NCBI GenBank assembly: GCA_000697055.1 | Contig: JNDT01002356.1 | Location: forward strand, 1 to 64,000 | Source of the DNA: Saksenaea vasiformis B4078 | Taxonomy: Eukaryota > Mucoromycota > Mucoromycetes > Mucorales > Saksenaeaceae | DNA length: 64,000 nucleotides | Direction of reading: 5' to 3' | Shown: positions 22,467 to 35,128 of the stretch, piece after piece | How positions within the stretch are numbered: position 1 is the stretch's first letter | Layout: each line of letters opens with the position of its first letter | The notes under the pieces: generated by a model | Told to the model about the DNA's origin: nothing | Seen by the model: the letters and a program-made list of their open reading frames with translations, nothing else | Databases searched by the model: none | Translations under genes and position numbers: made by a program

Positions 22467-25400
22467 TTAAGTCACCGAGAGGTATGACGTAAATTTCTTT
22501 TTGACGTGACAGCAATTCTTACCTGCCCGAAGACAGCACACCAGGTGCCTAACGAGAGGCTTGTTGGCAGTTCCTTGCTGCCTAGCCCCGATATGGGGCG
22601 GTTGTTGTTGCTGCTGCGGTCGTTGTAATGAGAGGGGTCTTGACTCTAGCTGATGTCCATTTTCCATGTAGGCAACTAAAATCCTTCTCATGTTTCTCCC
22701 CGCGTTCACATCACGGTTCCAGAACTATACAATTTAATGACAATAGAATAATAGCTCCAATAATACTTACTAATGGTCTGGGAACTTGATCATCCGCAGC
22801 TTGTCCCAACTGATGGTGGTGGCACACCTTGATCGGATACACGCTGCTGCGATTATCTGTAATGGCTATATTAAAGATCCAGTTAGAGTAACAAGTATGC
22901 AGCCTGATATTTACTTGCCTAATGGTCGAAGCTCTGGGCATTGTGATGTCGTATGCATCGTTCGTTCGTTCTCATCAAGACAATACCGTTTGGCTCTCCC
23001 AGCCCCGACAAACCGAACTACTTTGGTTCTATTGATGAAGTCAATTCTCGAATATTCGCAGCGGTTTGATCCATACTCGTGTGGACATCGTGCTGTTGCT
23101 GCTCGAAACTGTTCCGTGTCATGGTCGCAGTTTGAACACACCTTGCTAGTGTTGTATTCATCGACCAGAACAACGAGAGCGTGCCTTGCGAGAACTTGCC
23201 GGAATGTCTAGTATTTGGAATGCGTGAGACTTGTCTATAAGAACTTGTAAATGCTGACCTTCACTGGAACTGGACCCTGGCCCCGCATTGTAGGTCGCAA
23301 ATCCGCGTCACCATACGCAATGATTGCTGGCTGTTCCGGGCGAGGATGTTGCCGGCGGGCCTTACGACGGCGATGCTTCCGCGATGAGGGGTTTGACTTG
23401 TAGTGTGGTCGAACGTCCGGCTTTTTTTTTTTTAGATAAGTTAGCATAAATGAAGGCGTTAGAAACTTACGTCTCGGGGAGTCCAATTAGCAATGCGGTC
23501 CGCCAGTACGTCGAGTGTGCTCCGTCTTGCAGAGTACAGAAGGAGTTGATTTTCCCGATGTCGGTAGCCCTTGTTGAAGTTATGTAGTCTAATAAAGGTT
23601 TGTGAGAAGTGGTTTTAAGATTCTTTTTCTTACGTGTTGTGGATGATGCTCAAAGCAGTGATATACCGCTGAAAGCCTTGTACGCTCATGACAGTAGGAG
23701 GATTGTTCGACAGTAGGTCGTAATGAGGTTGTATTTCCGCTGTTGTACGAGATTTCAATTCATTTTGCTTTGAACATGTAAACATTGACCGCAATCTATA
23801 CATCAGACGATTAGCTCAAAAAGAGGCAGATATTGGTTGCTTACTGGTATTCTTTGTTACTGATCGTGGCAGAATGAGTGCTGCGAAGCTCGGGGGTGTC
23901 CATAGATTCATTTGTATCTACGGCTGTGAACATTGATCGGATCCCTGTCAAAATTTTAGTTATATCAAGATAATAGCTACTTGGCTTATACCTGGATCTA
24001 CACCGATGATCCTGGAATGAGCCAGTCTGTCTTCATCCATCCCATGAGGCTCTTTGTTGAGGTGATATACACCTCTTTGCCAATCGCTCAGATCCATCTC
24101 TCGAGGAAGAAGTCGGAAATCTCGTTTCGAAGATGGGTAACGTTCTAATGAAACACAGTGAGTTATTGGACGCCTTCCGTTGGCGTACCTGAGCGTTGTC
24201 GGTCAAATTGTACAGAGACAGACACTCCATCGGTTTGCAAGTAATAGGCAAACTCCAACTGCACCTCTGGTTGATCATCTTCAAAAAACAAAATCATTTG
24301 GACGATGGACTTAAAACAGAATATTGCTTACGTTCAGGATCAAATCGTCGACGTTTCGCTTGGCATTTATCAATATTAAAAATTTCTTCCCAAAGTACCT
24401 CTTTCCACTCGCTGTCGCGGCAACGATACTCGAATTGTTGTTGAGGCATGTATGTCCTTCGCAGTGGACCTCGTTGTGGGCCCTAGAATGAAAATTATTA
24501 GTTGTATATATGGCACAAACTCTGTTACCAGAAAGCGCTCAGGTCCGTGCTGATTTGCTAAGTAGGCGTCTCGCAGTAGATACCACAGCACTCTCGTGAA
24601 TATAGGAAAATGACCAATCTGATGGTCGGTTATCGGAAGTAAAGACCAGACTTTCCCGTTATATTCCGTACTGTAATGATGCAAGTGATATATACTGGAC
24701 AATACCCGGCATGAGTGGAACAGCTTCGTCGTCTTCTGGATCCAAATCATGGATCTCCACTCCAGCCATATGACGTTCGTAAAGTTCATTCTGGATACTA
24801 TGAAAGTGGCATAAATGTTAATCAATTACAGACGATTAGTCTGTCGTACTTACCGGTAAAAGTCTGCCATTTCTGCTCGACGAGGCATATCTTCCCACAC
24901 GTCATCTTGCAATGGTTCATGGTTGAGGATGTTCGCTACAGCTACATCAGCTATAAATGATAGAGATGAGATCACCAGGCCTTTAGAAGAGCTTATTTAC
25001 CATGATGAGCGGGGCCGCCACCAGGAAGGTTCCCTCCAACCTGTTCCTTCAAATGGACAAAGTATGCGCGGAAGACCATTTTCAGGAATATAGGGACATT
25101 TACTACCAAATGTCGTTTTACGTCTATTGGTACAAATTATTAATGATTATGGAGTATTGATAATATGAACATTAAAGTACTTTGAATTATTTGGGCGGGA
25201 AAAGTATCTGCAAATGGACCGTACACTCCTTGAACTTCTACGATCTCGTAAAAGGCTATTACGTATATTTTTAGGAATAGTCGATGCATATGAGCAGCTG
25301 GCAGCAGTATATATATCTTACGTTCATTAGCATCGACATTCCTACGGGGAGGATGGAAGTGCGACATGAAAGTTTCGAGTAGATCGACCTGCCATTCCGG

Positions 25401-25853
25401 CTGAACAACGTAGCTTTCCGTTAGATATCTTGATAGAACTATTCTGTACTTACATCTACGCCTCGGGTCACCGTACTGACTCGGTTGTTGGCAAACCGGT
25501 AGGCCTTGCTCCAAAAATTCTTTGTCGTAATGGGCGGGAACTGGAAAGCATTTTCTGTACCAAGTCCTTCGACCCAGCGACGCAAATGGAGGTTCGCCAG
25601 GTTAACTGCATCGCGTTTCATTACATGGTATTCTTCGGCAACAAGTCGAAATTGTTCCTGTCAGTAGCGTGTTAACAAGATATTGCTTGTTGGAATGAAT
25701 ACTCACTCGTAAGTATTTATAGTCATTGTTTAGAAAACTGGACAGCTTTAGTTTTCTGGTAACTCTTCCTATCTTGCCATCGGTTCGCGGTAGAAGTGAT
25801 TGGCGATATCGCTGTCGTTGCCTCGGCGGACCTTCCTCAGCGAGGGGTTCCAT
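22467..25853 (-). CDS. Fanzor (eukaryotic TnpB-like RNA-guided DNA endonuclease), apparently intact
   Basis: Eighteen exons (complement of 22467-22724, 22771-22865, 22919-23207, 23259-23420, 23471-23588, 23634-23795, 23845-23944, 23992-24144, 24189-24278, 24332-24482, 24529-24650, 24706-24797, 24854-24950, 25001-25123, 25181-25255, 25322-25400, 25454-25657, 25707-25853) close in frame at 838 aa. In order: N-terminal helical part (YLREQFRLVAEEYHVMKRDA), YLQTDGVSVSV, RuvC-I IIGVDPG (D about 443), basic NLS-like RKHRRRKARR (585-594), RuvC-II position AYGDAD (607-611), LVDEYNTSKVCSNC (E642, C649, C652), and RuvC-III WNRDVNAGRN (D758). Fanzors are known RNA-guided DNA endonucleases. The intron after exon 16 is GC-AG; the junction at 24650/24706 has a weak acceptor. 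An alternative last intron would change the C-terminus. A MULE remnant lies 620 bp upstream on the same strand. Confidence 0.9.
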
Positions 25854-26472
25854 GGGTCGACGGCAGCGTAAAGCAGCAAGTGATGGAAAAGAAAACGATG
25901 GAGATCAAAAGACGTTGCCAAAAAATGAGTTTATTTATCTGCCAGTTTTCATTGTTATGAACTGCAGCAAACTTGTGTCACACTTGGCATTCATTGTGCT
26001 GTAATCTGATCAGTCGACGTAATTTTTCGCCTTTAAGCTCCTGATACACCAGTGTTTCAGGATTCATCAACCTTACGCCTACCATATAACTTCAGCAGTG
26101 GGCGCCAGCGTTTCAGGATTAATTACACAGGCAGTATGGCCACAAGACGTATGAACTTCCGTACTGTTTAAAGCCTATTGGTCAACGTTTGATCGCTGCA
26201 TATTAGTCCGCGTACGATTGACTTCGGTTCTTTGTCCATCGGATCGGGAAGGTGTTCTTACAGCTAATCACACACAAATAATTCCTGCCAGAAACTGGTC
26301 TCTGTGGACTGTGTTGTCGTGTCCCAAAAGAAACTATTCCTTTTATTTAGAGGAAATACTTGGAAGAAGCAAGTTTGTAGAAGCAGAACTGTCTTCCATA
26401 TTGGAAGATAATACACGGCAGTACAATGTAGCAATGCTTGGAATGCAGGTAGACTTTGCCACAGTTGGGTCT
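25854..26472. other. Spacer between MULE remnant and Fanzor gene
   Basis: No gene is seen. Two direct copies of a 12-nt block (GTTTCAGGATT plus context) occur near 26053 and 26110. The region should include the Fanzor promoter if the gene is expressed independently. Confidence 0.35.
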
Positions 26473-28083
26473 CTATGATGTGATAAAAACTTTGTAAAAC
26501 GAAGTGTAAATGCGCTCTATCCTTTTCATGCTAAAAATATATACGTGATCATGCGAATCATGGGTGAAAACTCGTCTATTCTTTTGTCTCTGTCTTTCAG
26601 CAGGCCCCATCCTTCCGATATTTGCGCTTACTCGTACCATGGTCATTTGGAAGTCGAACTCTACATCATTTGTCAAGGTATAAATCAATCAATCCACTCT
26701 TGTATTCCGGTTTCTTCCAAGGTAGGTTGTCTTGAGCTCGTTATGCCAGATTTCCACGTTGCTGTTGGTTTTCATATTGATAGAGACCTGTGGTTGGAAA
26801 GCTGCACACCAGTCCTTGATTTTGTCGTTAACTAGCCACTGCTCGTCAAAGTACTGCAGGAATGATGTATGCTGCTTGTTGTCTGCAACAAACTTAGTTT
26901 TTTTTTTTTTTTCATGGCACCCAAAGGATCCCTTTCGCACATTAATGACTTCAAAGACACGATCATCTATTGGTGCGTTTATGGATTCTGGGTCGCAGTA
27001 CCCACTTGCACTCATTTGCGGATCTGATCCATCCATGCACGAGCCACATGGAACAAACACAGCTGGATGGTGGCGTTTGGGAATATGACGGAGATGGCGG
27101 TGTACTCGGCGATGCTGCAATCAGTAGTAATCTTTGTGGGTGACACAAGGCAGCAATGATCCTTGAGGGATGTCAGCCATTGATCCCTAGTAAAGAAATA
27201 GGCGACAGGGCACCCATTTCCTGTTACTCTGTGGTGAACTACGAGAGTATAAAGAATACCATCGATGATTGTCGTGGTGTTGTGCGTAGCATCGAGGCAA
27301 AAGGACGTTGATTCAGCAAGAATGGCTTTTTGCCATGACGAACAAAAGGCAAAACTTTACTGATCAATTGTAGAGAATACACTGCATCCTTTTATCTCAA
27401 GACTTGCTAGTCATAGCTTCACCGATTCTACCTCATTCTGGCTTTTCTTGAAGGCGTTTTTTGCGCGTTTCTATACGTATTGTATATATCCACAGAGTGC
27501 AAAGCGTGATCCCGGTGCTAAATCAAAGATCGTTGCTCATCTTCCTTTGTAGCTGCGAAATGCGCGAATCTCTTTTGCAGCGCAACGCAGATATCACGCT
27601 GGCTATAGCCTTGTTCAAGTCTACTAAGGATGGCATCTTTCAAGGAATCTGACAACGACAGATATCGCACATCCTCCAGCGATCCCATAGCGTGAGAATG
27701 CACCTCATCATGCTTAGTGGTGACGGCCTCTCCGGACTGGCAATCGCAAATAACAGCCAATTTTCTTGCTTTCCTTTTGCACTGGGTGCATTTTACCCGT
27801 CGTGCCGCCAAGAGAACGATCATGCCGGATTATCTTGCTTCCAGAACGAGGGCACCCTATGGCACATGTAAATCAATTTCCAGAGATGCAACGAACGTTT
27901 TCCACGTCGTGATGTTTGCTCCTCCGTGTCAGTAACGCGATATTTTGTAACGCTGCTATAATAAAGGATCCAATAAACTCCATATAGCCGAGCAGACTTC
28001 TGAATAATGTCCCTGTAATTAGTAACGTGAACTTCTTGCGAATCACGGATGGGCTGATATCTTTGAATAGCGAGGATTGACAT
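26473..28083 (-). pseudogene. Mutator-like (MULE) transposase remnant, near full length but frameshifted
   Basis: Reading the minus strand across frames gives most of a MULE transposase. The N-terminal part has Cys/His pairs (CTQCKRKARKLAVICDC; VHSHAMGS). The first catalytic Asp lies in CLDATHNTTTIIDGILY. GCPVAYFFT follows, then ITTDCSIAEYTAISVIFP with LCLFHVARAW, and the glutamate region NSNVEIWHNELKTTYLGR. A C-terminal NIGRMGPAERQRQK block closes it. Breaks include a stop around 27460-27480, a frame change near 27025 after WMDQIRK, and a length-variable poly-A run near 26900 (CHEKKKKTKF). It should be inactive. It belongs to a clearly different MULE lineage from the 3.7-4.8 kb copy and lies directly upstream of the Fanzor gene in the same orientation. 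Confidence 0.8.
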
Positions 28084-31000
28084 AATATGTTGATACGTGA
28101 TGATTATTTTTGGTTGTTCTTTTTTATTTCATACGTCTTCCGCAAAAAATTAAAATCAAAGAGATGAACTTCGTCCCAATATGGAAGGCACAAGATGTCC
28201 GCCAGCCAATACCCATCGAAAGATCCTTATTTCGTGTTTTTATCCAGAAGTACTTGCATGAGTGAACAAATAATAATATATTCATACTCTACCCGTTTCA
28301 CTTTATATAGTAGTAGTCTTTCGATGAAAAAAAATTTTTTTGTCAAAAGTGAAGTGAAAATAGTGATTTCCCAAGATTAACCCCCCTTTGGTTTTTGCCC
28401 ATTTTCGGGTGCGTTTGCAAACTTTTCACCAACAAAATTCAAAATTATTTTTTGTTCATTTTTACATCAAATATTCCTTTTTTATTCGCTTTCAATATAT
28501 ATATATATATCTTTTATCATCAGTACCTTTTTAGAGTAACGTATTTTACAAAATGCGGTGGTCTTCTTCTACTCGCAAACCCTTTAATTTTACAGTACAA
28601 ACTCAGTGATTGGTCAATTTCATATACGTCACAAGTAGTCACAATTAAAGTACTGTCGCCTGTTAACCGCAACACAGTCACGAAGGAAGAACGGCACGTG
28701 AGTGCTATAAAGTAGTCGAATATGTAGAAGAATAAAGAAGACCTTTCTTTTCGCGTAATAATAATAAGGAAGAGGCCAGTCTGAGCCTAGGAGAAAGAAT
28801 CGTCATAAAGAATAATAACCAGCCTAAAAGGGCCAATCAGAGATATCACAGAAAAAGGCGGACCGTCACGCGGGTGACAAGTTTCATGCTCTTGTGAACG
28901 GTAACACAAAAATTTCTCAATCAGCTCTCCTTTACTCCGATAGGTCCACGTACTTGGCTGATGCGGCGTTTAATGAACGTTAATGACATAGCTTGCATTT
29001 CGCTAAGATTTTTGCCTTTTTAGACTGCCAATTGACTACATCTTGAACTCTGTCGGTCTTATTACATTGTTCTAAGTAACGTTTGAAAGTTTTGACAGCG
29101 TAAACTGCCTCGCCATTGATGTCTCACATGCTAAAACATTAACCGAGATCGGTTTGTATTGTTAATGCTGCGATCAACGGCATCGGTTACTGGTCTTTTT
29201 TTCAGCTTTTAATCCATTTACAAAAGAATATTCGACCATAATATTCATACCACCGGCGGTTTTTCAACCCTTTTCTTTACTTTATCTATATAGGCTTTGA
29301 GCTTTGATCACATGCAAGTGTGACAAAAAGTTGTAACTTCCTCTATGGCATGCAAAATCTGATACTGTTGTGGATTTCGTTTGTCATAAGCATTTTCTAT
29401 GCAGATCTCTTTAATTTTATGACATACCACCGAAATCTTTTCTTTGTCACTGTACACAAGCAACAGAGGATATAGACGTCACTTATCGCGGGAAGTGGAG
29501 GAAAGACATGATGTCTAACTTTGTACAAGCAAAGGAGTGCTGTGGTCGCTCGAATAGAGAAACACTATAGAGCTGTATTCAAAATACTAAAATAGCATGT
29601 TCAATTGTATTCATACTCTAATGGAAAGATATTATGTTCATGTTTTGACTTTCTTGAGAGACAAATTAGGGTTGCTCTCTGGCATGGGCTTATCTAAGCT
29701 CCTGGAGTGAGAGACACAAACCCTTAAAATCGCTTGATCTTAAACTACTCGATCAAATACGTTTAGGTGCCGACTTCCAATACAACAGACAATATCGTCA
29801 GAATTGCGCAGAGGTGGCAGCGCCATAACTGAGTGGTGGCGTTTTACCTAACGTTTGTCCATCTTGTCAGCGATGATCTTTCGAGAAATAAGCTCACCTC
29901 CACCCAGCCACGATTACTATACGCATAGGATAAGTAAGGTCAGTTTCTAGACTCGTGGCTGTGAAAATCTCAAGTTGCATTTCGGCAGACCCGAGGCAGA
30001 TGCTATGGTTGTTCATGCTCGCGCAAAAGCCACCTCACAATCCTCCTTTACACAGTCGTATTTTATTAACGAGTACTGTCGAATATCAGGCCTCTGTGTC
30101 TGCCAATATATGGACTTCATTGCGCACAAGTTCGTTGTTAAACACATCCTGTTACACAACCAGGAAAAGATACTATGGAGAGACAAGATTGTGCATAAGG
30201 TTTCGTTTATAGCGTCTACCGAATAATCAATCAACGAACGTTATTCATAGTTACGGTTTGTTGGATCAATCTTAAAGCTAATCTATATAAATTTAGCCTC
30301 CCATGAAGAGCCTGGGTTTGCACTAAGAAAGGGAATTGAGTATGCAGTCTTCCAGTATCGAGATTGCCAGCAATTCATATTTCACTTCATCAACTTGGTC
30401 CTTCGACAGAGACAAAACTTATATAAATTGAAGTAAAAATCCGACTATGGAATAATACACGCATGCCTGCTTACTTAACCTCCCCTCGCGGACCAAACCC
30501 CGCGCCATTATGTTGAGCCGAGAGATGTTGTCGATAGCGACTCTTAGTGACCATTTTCTTTCTTTAACAACCAGAGGCCCAGCATATAGGTCGAAAAGCC
30601 TGGGTATTTCTGGATGTATATTTCGGCAAAGATACATGCTGATTACGTAACGTAATCAGAGCTGAAGAAAATTGGTTGAACGCAGAAGAGAGAAAGAAAT
30701 AAGGCCCATGCATCGCTTTAAATACTCATGACAATCTCTTATCTTGCGCGTTCCGATTGGGGCATCGGGAGAACCTATCAGCGCGATGCACCTTGGACTT
30801 GATAATAAAAGTATCTACTTCTCTGCGCAAAAGCTGTTTTTTTTTATCGGCGCCGTCATGGTCTGGCATCAACACAACGTGGTACTATATTAGCATCATA
30901 AGTTTCTTCAAAACCAAATATATTTTAATGCTCCTCGCACATCTTTTCAATATTCCCGCTGTCCCGTAGAAAAAAAAGTTTTTCATAAGTGTAAGAAAAA

Positions 31001-31104
31001 AAAAAGGAAAAAAAGGAGAAAAATCATATACAAAAAAAGCGATCATACATATACATAAAGGAATAAAAAATAATAGTAGAAATAGGTGTAAAGAGTCATG
31101 GCTT
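28084..31104. other. Gene-poor region
   Basis: No supported gene. It contains an AT microsatellite (about 28496-28512), and a partial copy (30281-30335) of the dispersed repeat described at 36.2 kb. The 72-codon minus frame at 30419-30637 is unrecognised. A/T-rich tracts at 30960-31030 lie downstream of the GATA factor. Confidence 0.45.
30281..30335 (+). repeat. Partial copy of dispersed repeat (3' part)
   Basis: The block TCCCATGAAGAGCCTGGGTT followed by TGCACTAAG matches the 41.44 kb copy (GTCCATGAAGAGCCAAATTT, GCACTGAG). Only the 3' segment of the repeat is recognisable. Confidence 0.4.
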
Positions 31105-32880
31105 TTACTGTTCAGTTGTTCGCTCAATCGTGGAGGAAATGGGGGACGAAGAAGAAGCAGAAGGTTGTCGAAACAAGTGTTGTAATAAGGGGTTGACACG
31201 GTTATCGTCTTGCTGGTCATATTTCTTGTTTCTTGCATGGTAGAAGGCAGCCGTAGCAATAGTTTGTAATAATTCTTCTGGAAGGCTACCTAGATGGATC
31301 CCAATGGATTCCAAAATACTATACAGTACAGAATTTGGTATTGCTTGCGATTGTCTTCCTGGTGGTGCATAAGGGCTTTCTTCGCCTTCGTTGGCATAGG
31401 TTGATGGTTGAGGTGTCATTGTTGGGTATGAATGGTTCCGTCGACGAGGAGACGTATTTTCGGGCACACATTGGTGACTTGAAGGGAGCGGAGAGGGAGG
31501 CTGAGTATGAGGTAGAGGGACTATATCACTCGCCGTCCTTCTTCTGTTGTTTTGTGAAAATGTTGTCATATGGTAATGGTTATCTGTTGGTGCAGAATCG
31601 ATATGAGCTCGTCTTATTTTATGCCTGATTGCTCTGTTCCCTTGGTCAGCTTGGTTTGCTCTGTTACGTTTCTTAATCACGTCTGTTTTCAGCTTCAGTG
31701 GCCGTTCAACACCGTGTAACTTGTAAAAAAGTCCACAAGCATTGCACAATGGTTCTCCGTGCGGACCTCGACGCCATAGTGGGGTTGTTGTTGTCGCACA
31801 GTTTGCACATTGGTTTTGTAAGTTCCCTATCGGCTTTTTCTGTTGAAATATCGGCTTTTTGCTTGACTGAATTGCATATCCCATTTCTTCATCGTGCTCT
31901 TCTTTGGAATAGGTAGCGTGATAACTGTCTGCATGAGATTGCTCGGCTGATTGTCCTATGTGAATTGAAGGTGAAGTATGACTTTCATCACTACTCCCAC
32001 TAGAAGAAAAGTTCGATACTGGAGACGACGTGTTATTGGCAAATGGTACTGACTGAAGATCGACAAAATGACCTGGAGCAAACATATGGTCGCATGGAGC
32101 ACATAGAGGATGTAACAAGGACGAGGAAGAAGACGAACAAGAAGGAGGTAGCGGTGGAACAGAGCAGTAAGTTGATAGCCACTCTTCAAAACAAAACGGA
32201 TCTGTTTGTGGTAAGCTAGTACTGGGCGATGCAGACGAATGAGTGGACGGGGCATAAAGGGAAGGAGGAGACACCACGGTACTATGGGTACTGTACGGTG
32301 ATACTGTACTATAACGGTTGTCTTCCTGGCGATTGTTTTCTGTGACGCTGGACGACGAATTCGCATCAATTTCGTTCTGATTTACTCCGTGGTCATAGGC
32401 AGGAACGGTGATACTGTTATCGGTCGTCAAGTGGCGCGGAGCGGTATCAGTGTCTCGTAAAGCAGACTAAAGAGGTGCGGGACGTAGGTTTTAAGAAGAA
32501 ACAAAAACGCAGGCGAGAAAAAAAACAAGGAAGGCCGACCTTACCGTTTCTTGCAGTCCACGCGTACCTTCGGAAATCGTCATAGTATGTTGTAGAGAAG
32601 TTCTCATATCAGAAGTGCTATCTTTCCTCACAGTTACGTTGGCTTTGAGCTTTCGAGCCATCATTCTCCAGGTCAAATTCTCCATTCGAGAACCATTCGG
32701 CAAATAATCTTTTGCCTTACTGTACAGTCGCCATATATGACTTTCCAAAGGATCATTCTTTTCATTATTGTTATTGGAAGGGCATGATTCATTAGGTATA
32801 AAAAGTGAGTCAGTAAGTAACTGATGAATAATGGCAGAATGCTTCGTCGATGAGTTTTTAGCTTCCGTAAAGAGCGTCAT
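31105..32880 (-). CDS. GATA-type zinc-finger transcription factor, AreA/NIT2/Gaf1-like
   Basis: Two exons (complement of 31105-32466 and 32545-32880) give 565 aa. Residues about 47-80 ([20 protein letters not shown], then [14 protein letters not shown]) match the N-terminal DUF1752-type block of fungal nitrogen-regulatory GATA factors. The single GATA finger (about 330-385) is C-x2-C-x17-C-x2-C with [20 protein letters not shown] and the basic tail [12 protein letters not shown], as in AreA/NIT2. The rest is Ser/Pro/Thr-rich. AreA-type factors bind GATA sites and activate nitrogen-catabolism genes; that role is inferred. I chose 32880 as start because upstream codons are a low-complexity Phe/Ser run in the purine tract complement. 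Confidence 0.88.
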
Positions 32881-32965
32881 AGAGAAAGAGAAAAGAAAGA
32901 AAAAAAGGAAAAAGAAAAGAGAAGAGAGAAAAAAGAAAAAGAAAGAGAAAGAGAAAGAAGGGAAG
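32881..32965. repeat. Purine (GAAA/GAAAG) simple-sequence tract, 5' side of the GATA gene
   Basis: About 85 nt made almost only of A and G on the plus strand lie immediately upstream of the GATA factor start, so the transcript would have a pyrimidine-rich leader or promoter. Confidence 0.7.
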
Positions 32966-35128
32966 AAAAAAGACAAGGCGGCATATAATTTATTACTTTA
33001 ACGCGATCGTTCAACAACTGTGCAACCTGACAAGGTGGGGTGAATAGATCGCTGGTTCTTGAAACACCGACAACTGCTTCTTTTGTTGTTTTCTAGCTGT
33101 TGAAAACTCACATGTGACATGTTTGCTGCTTCGATAAAATACCTTTTTATACAATGCAACTTCCCGTCGCCTAGGTTATTTACATCTGATATTAGTTTCC
33201 TTTTTTGCCTCTTGAGTAGCCGTGTACTGCCCCCCATCTCTGTATTCAGTCCAACGCCAACTGATAACCCTTTTTTGAAAACTACCCTCCCCGGTTGCTT
33301 CCGAAGTACGTCATATAACAAATATTCTTTAAATGACGTTTTCAACAAGACTAATATCTATTTTTCATGTCAAAGATTTCTCGTTGTTTATTAGTTAAAC
33401 TGTTTTTTATCTTGCTTTGTCTCATAGAAAAATACAAAAGCCATCGATTAGATGATTCTTTATCATTTTCTGCACTGCCCCGTTTCCGCTTATCTCTTGT
33501 CCATATATGGAACAGCTGCTTAGATATTCTCCGAATATTCATGCTCCGATAGCACACAACATGCAAAAATATCTCCCCGATTTCATTGGTTCTAACACCC
33601 AGGCCAAAACAAAACAAAATACACACACCACAGTCAAATAACCCACTTCCACATAATTTTTTTTCATTTTCTTTTTCTTAAATTCAAGTTATCAGACTGC
33701 AGCAACTTCCTTGCCGTGTCCTTGGAATGATGGACAGGCGAGATCATCAACTGTTGGAAATGACCACAAGGGTTATGACCAACACACTTCACTCATAAGA
33801 AGCTCTGCTGGAAGTCATCGTCTAACTTGGATAGTGTGTCTCGTTTGAAAAACGTAGAACGGTTATGTACTGCATACAGATCCTGTAGAGCACGGTCACT
33901 AAAGTCTCTCAGTGCCACATCAATCGCCCTCTTTTATAGTTTTCTGACTGCGGAGCCACAATGAAAAACTTTTTTTTACCAACGTCACATTGACCTCCAG
34001 ACTGTGACAGCAAATTGTTCTCTCTCCGACACTCCGCTTTCGGCATCTGTTCGCCCGTTGGCCTCCGGTCATCCGCTAACTATCAACGAATGGTCTTCCA
34101 AATTGATGTCATTCTTCTCGCAATCATTAAGGTTGATACACGTTTATTCTGTTCTGGAAACATCTTCCGGTTTCATTTGAGACGCTATTCCAAAATTGGG
34201 CATATAGTAAACAATATTGGCTTAGTAGCTAAGGAACTAAGACAACAGTTGAATTCTTTGTTACATCACATGGATTTACGCAATGTTTTGCTGCTGAACA
34301 CGGCATAATCAAAATATATTTTCCATTGGCATGAAATCTCTGATCAAAAATATTTATATTCTTTATTGTTGTGGCTCCTGCGCCATAAAATACCATCTTC
34401 TGTTGCAACGCCAGACTTTGAGATTCGACGTTAAAAACACAAAATTTACATTCATTTTAGCTTATCCAAACACTATTCTCTCGAACCGATTGCTGATCAG
34501 ATTTGCATATATGAATGGTGAATAACTGGCAACGTAATGAAGAGAACCAGGCTATCTTCTGGGAACCCAGAGACACTTACTTATTGTTGACAAGGTAAGA
34601 CATGTTTGCTTGTTATCTTCTTGTTTAGCTACGTCAATCAATCAAATGATGCAATTGAAATGCACGATACATATAGCTTGATAAACATGATCCGTTGACA
34701 ATTCCCATGTTCCTCGGGTTTCTACCAATTGCTTGTGCATGGTTTTATTTCACGACTTGCTGGATTTTTCCTATTGTTCTACAGTGCTTTTAAGTTGTTC
34801 GACGTTTGCTTTTGACAAAATTTTACGTTGGATATATTCCTTTTTGTGTGGTAAGCAGACCTTTATGCATCAACTCAAAGCGCATTTCACTGGTGTATTA
34901 CTGGTCCACTATTCTGATTCATTGTCTTCGGTGTCCAACGGCGACATTTGCTCTAGATAACGAGGTGTGATGCGTGTTTAACGGGAAGCGCAGATCATTC
35001 CTTTTTCTTTGACTATGTTTCTCTTGAACATCCCGGGTATGCATCTTTGATGAAATACGCATTCAGGATCACTCATGTCCTTTCTTCTGTCATTTAACCT
35101 GCAAGACATCTGCCCCGAAACGACTTAA
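32966..35128. other. Intergenic; nothing assignable
   Basis: Only short AT-rich open frames occur. A 97-codon plus frame (34015-34308) and others have no recognisable motif. Confidence 0.4.

Noticed and set aside
24376..24825. 149-codon minus frame in the Fanzor gene as a single exon
   Set aside because: Its 5' half is the wrong phase; splicing at 24706/24650 links the acidic linker to VWSLLPITDH in phase.
25140..25514. 124-codon minus frame inside the Fanzor gene
   Set aside because: It reads through introns with good splice signals; the spliced exons keep the conserved frame and the 838-aa protein.
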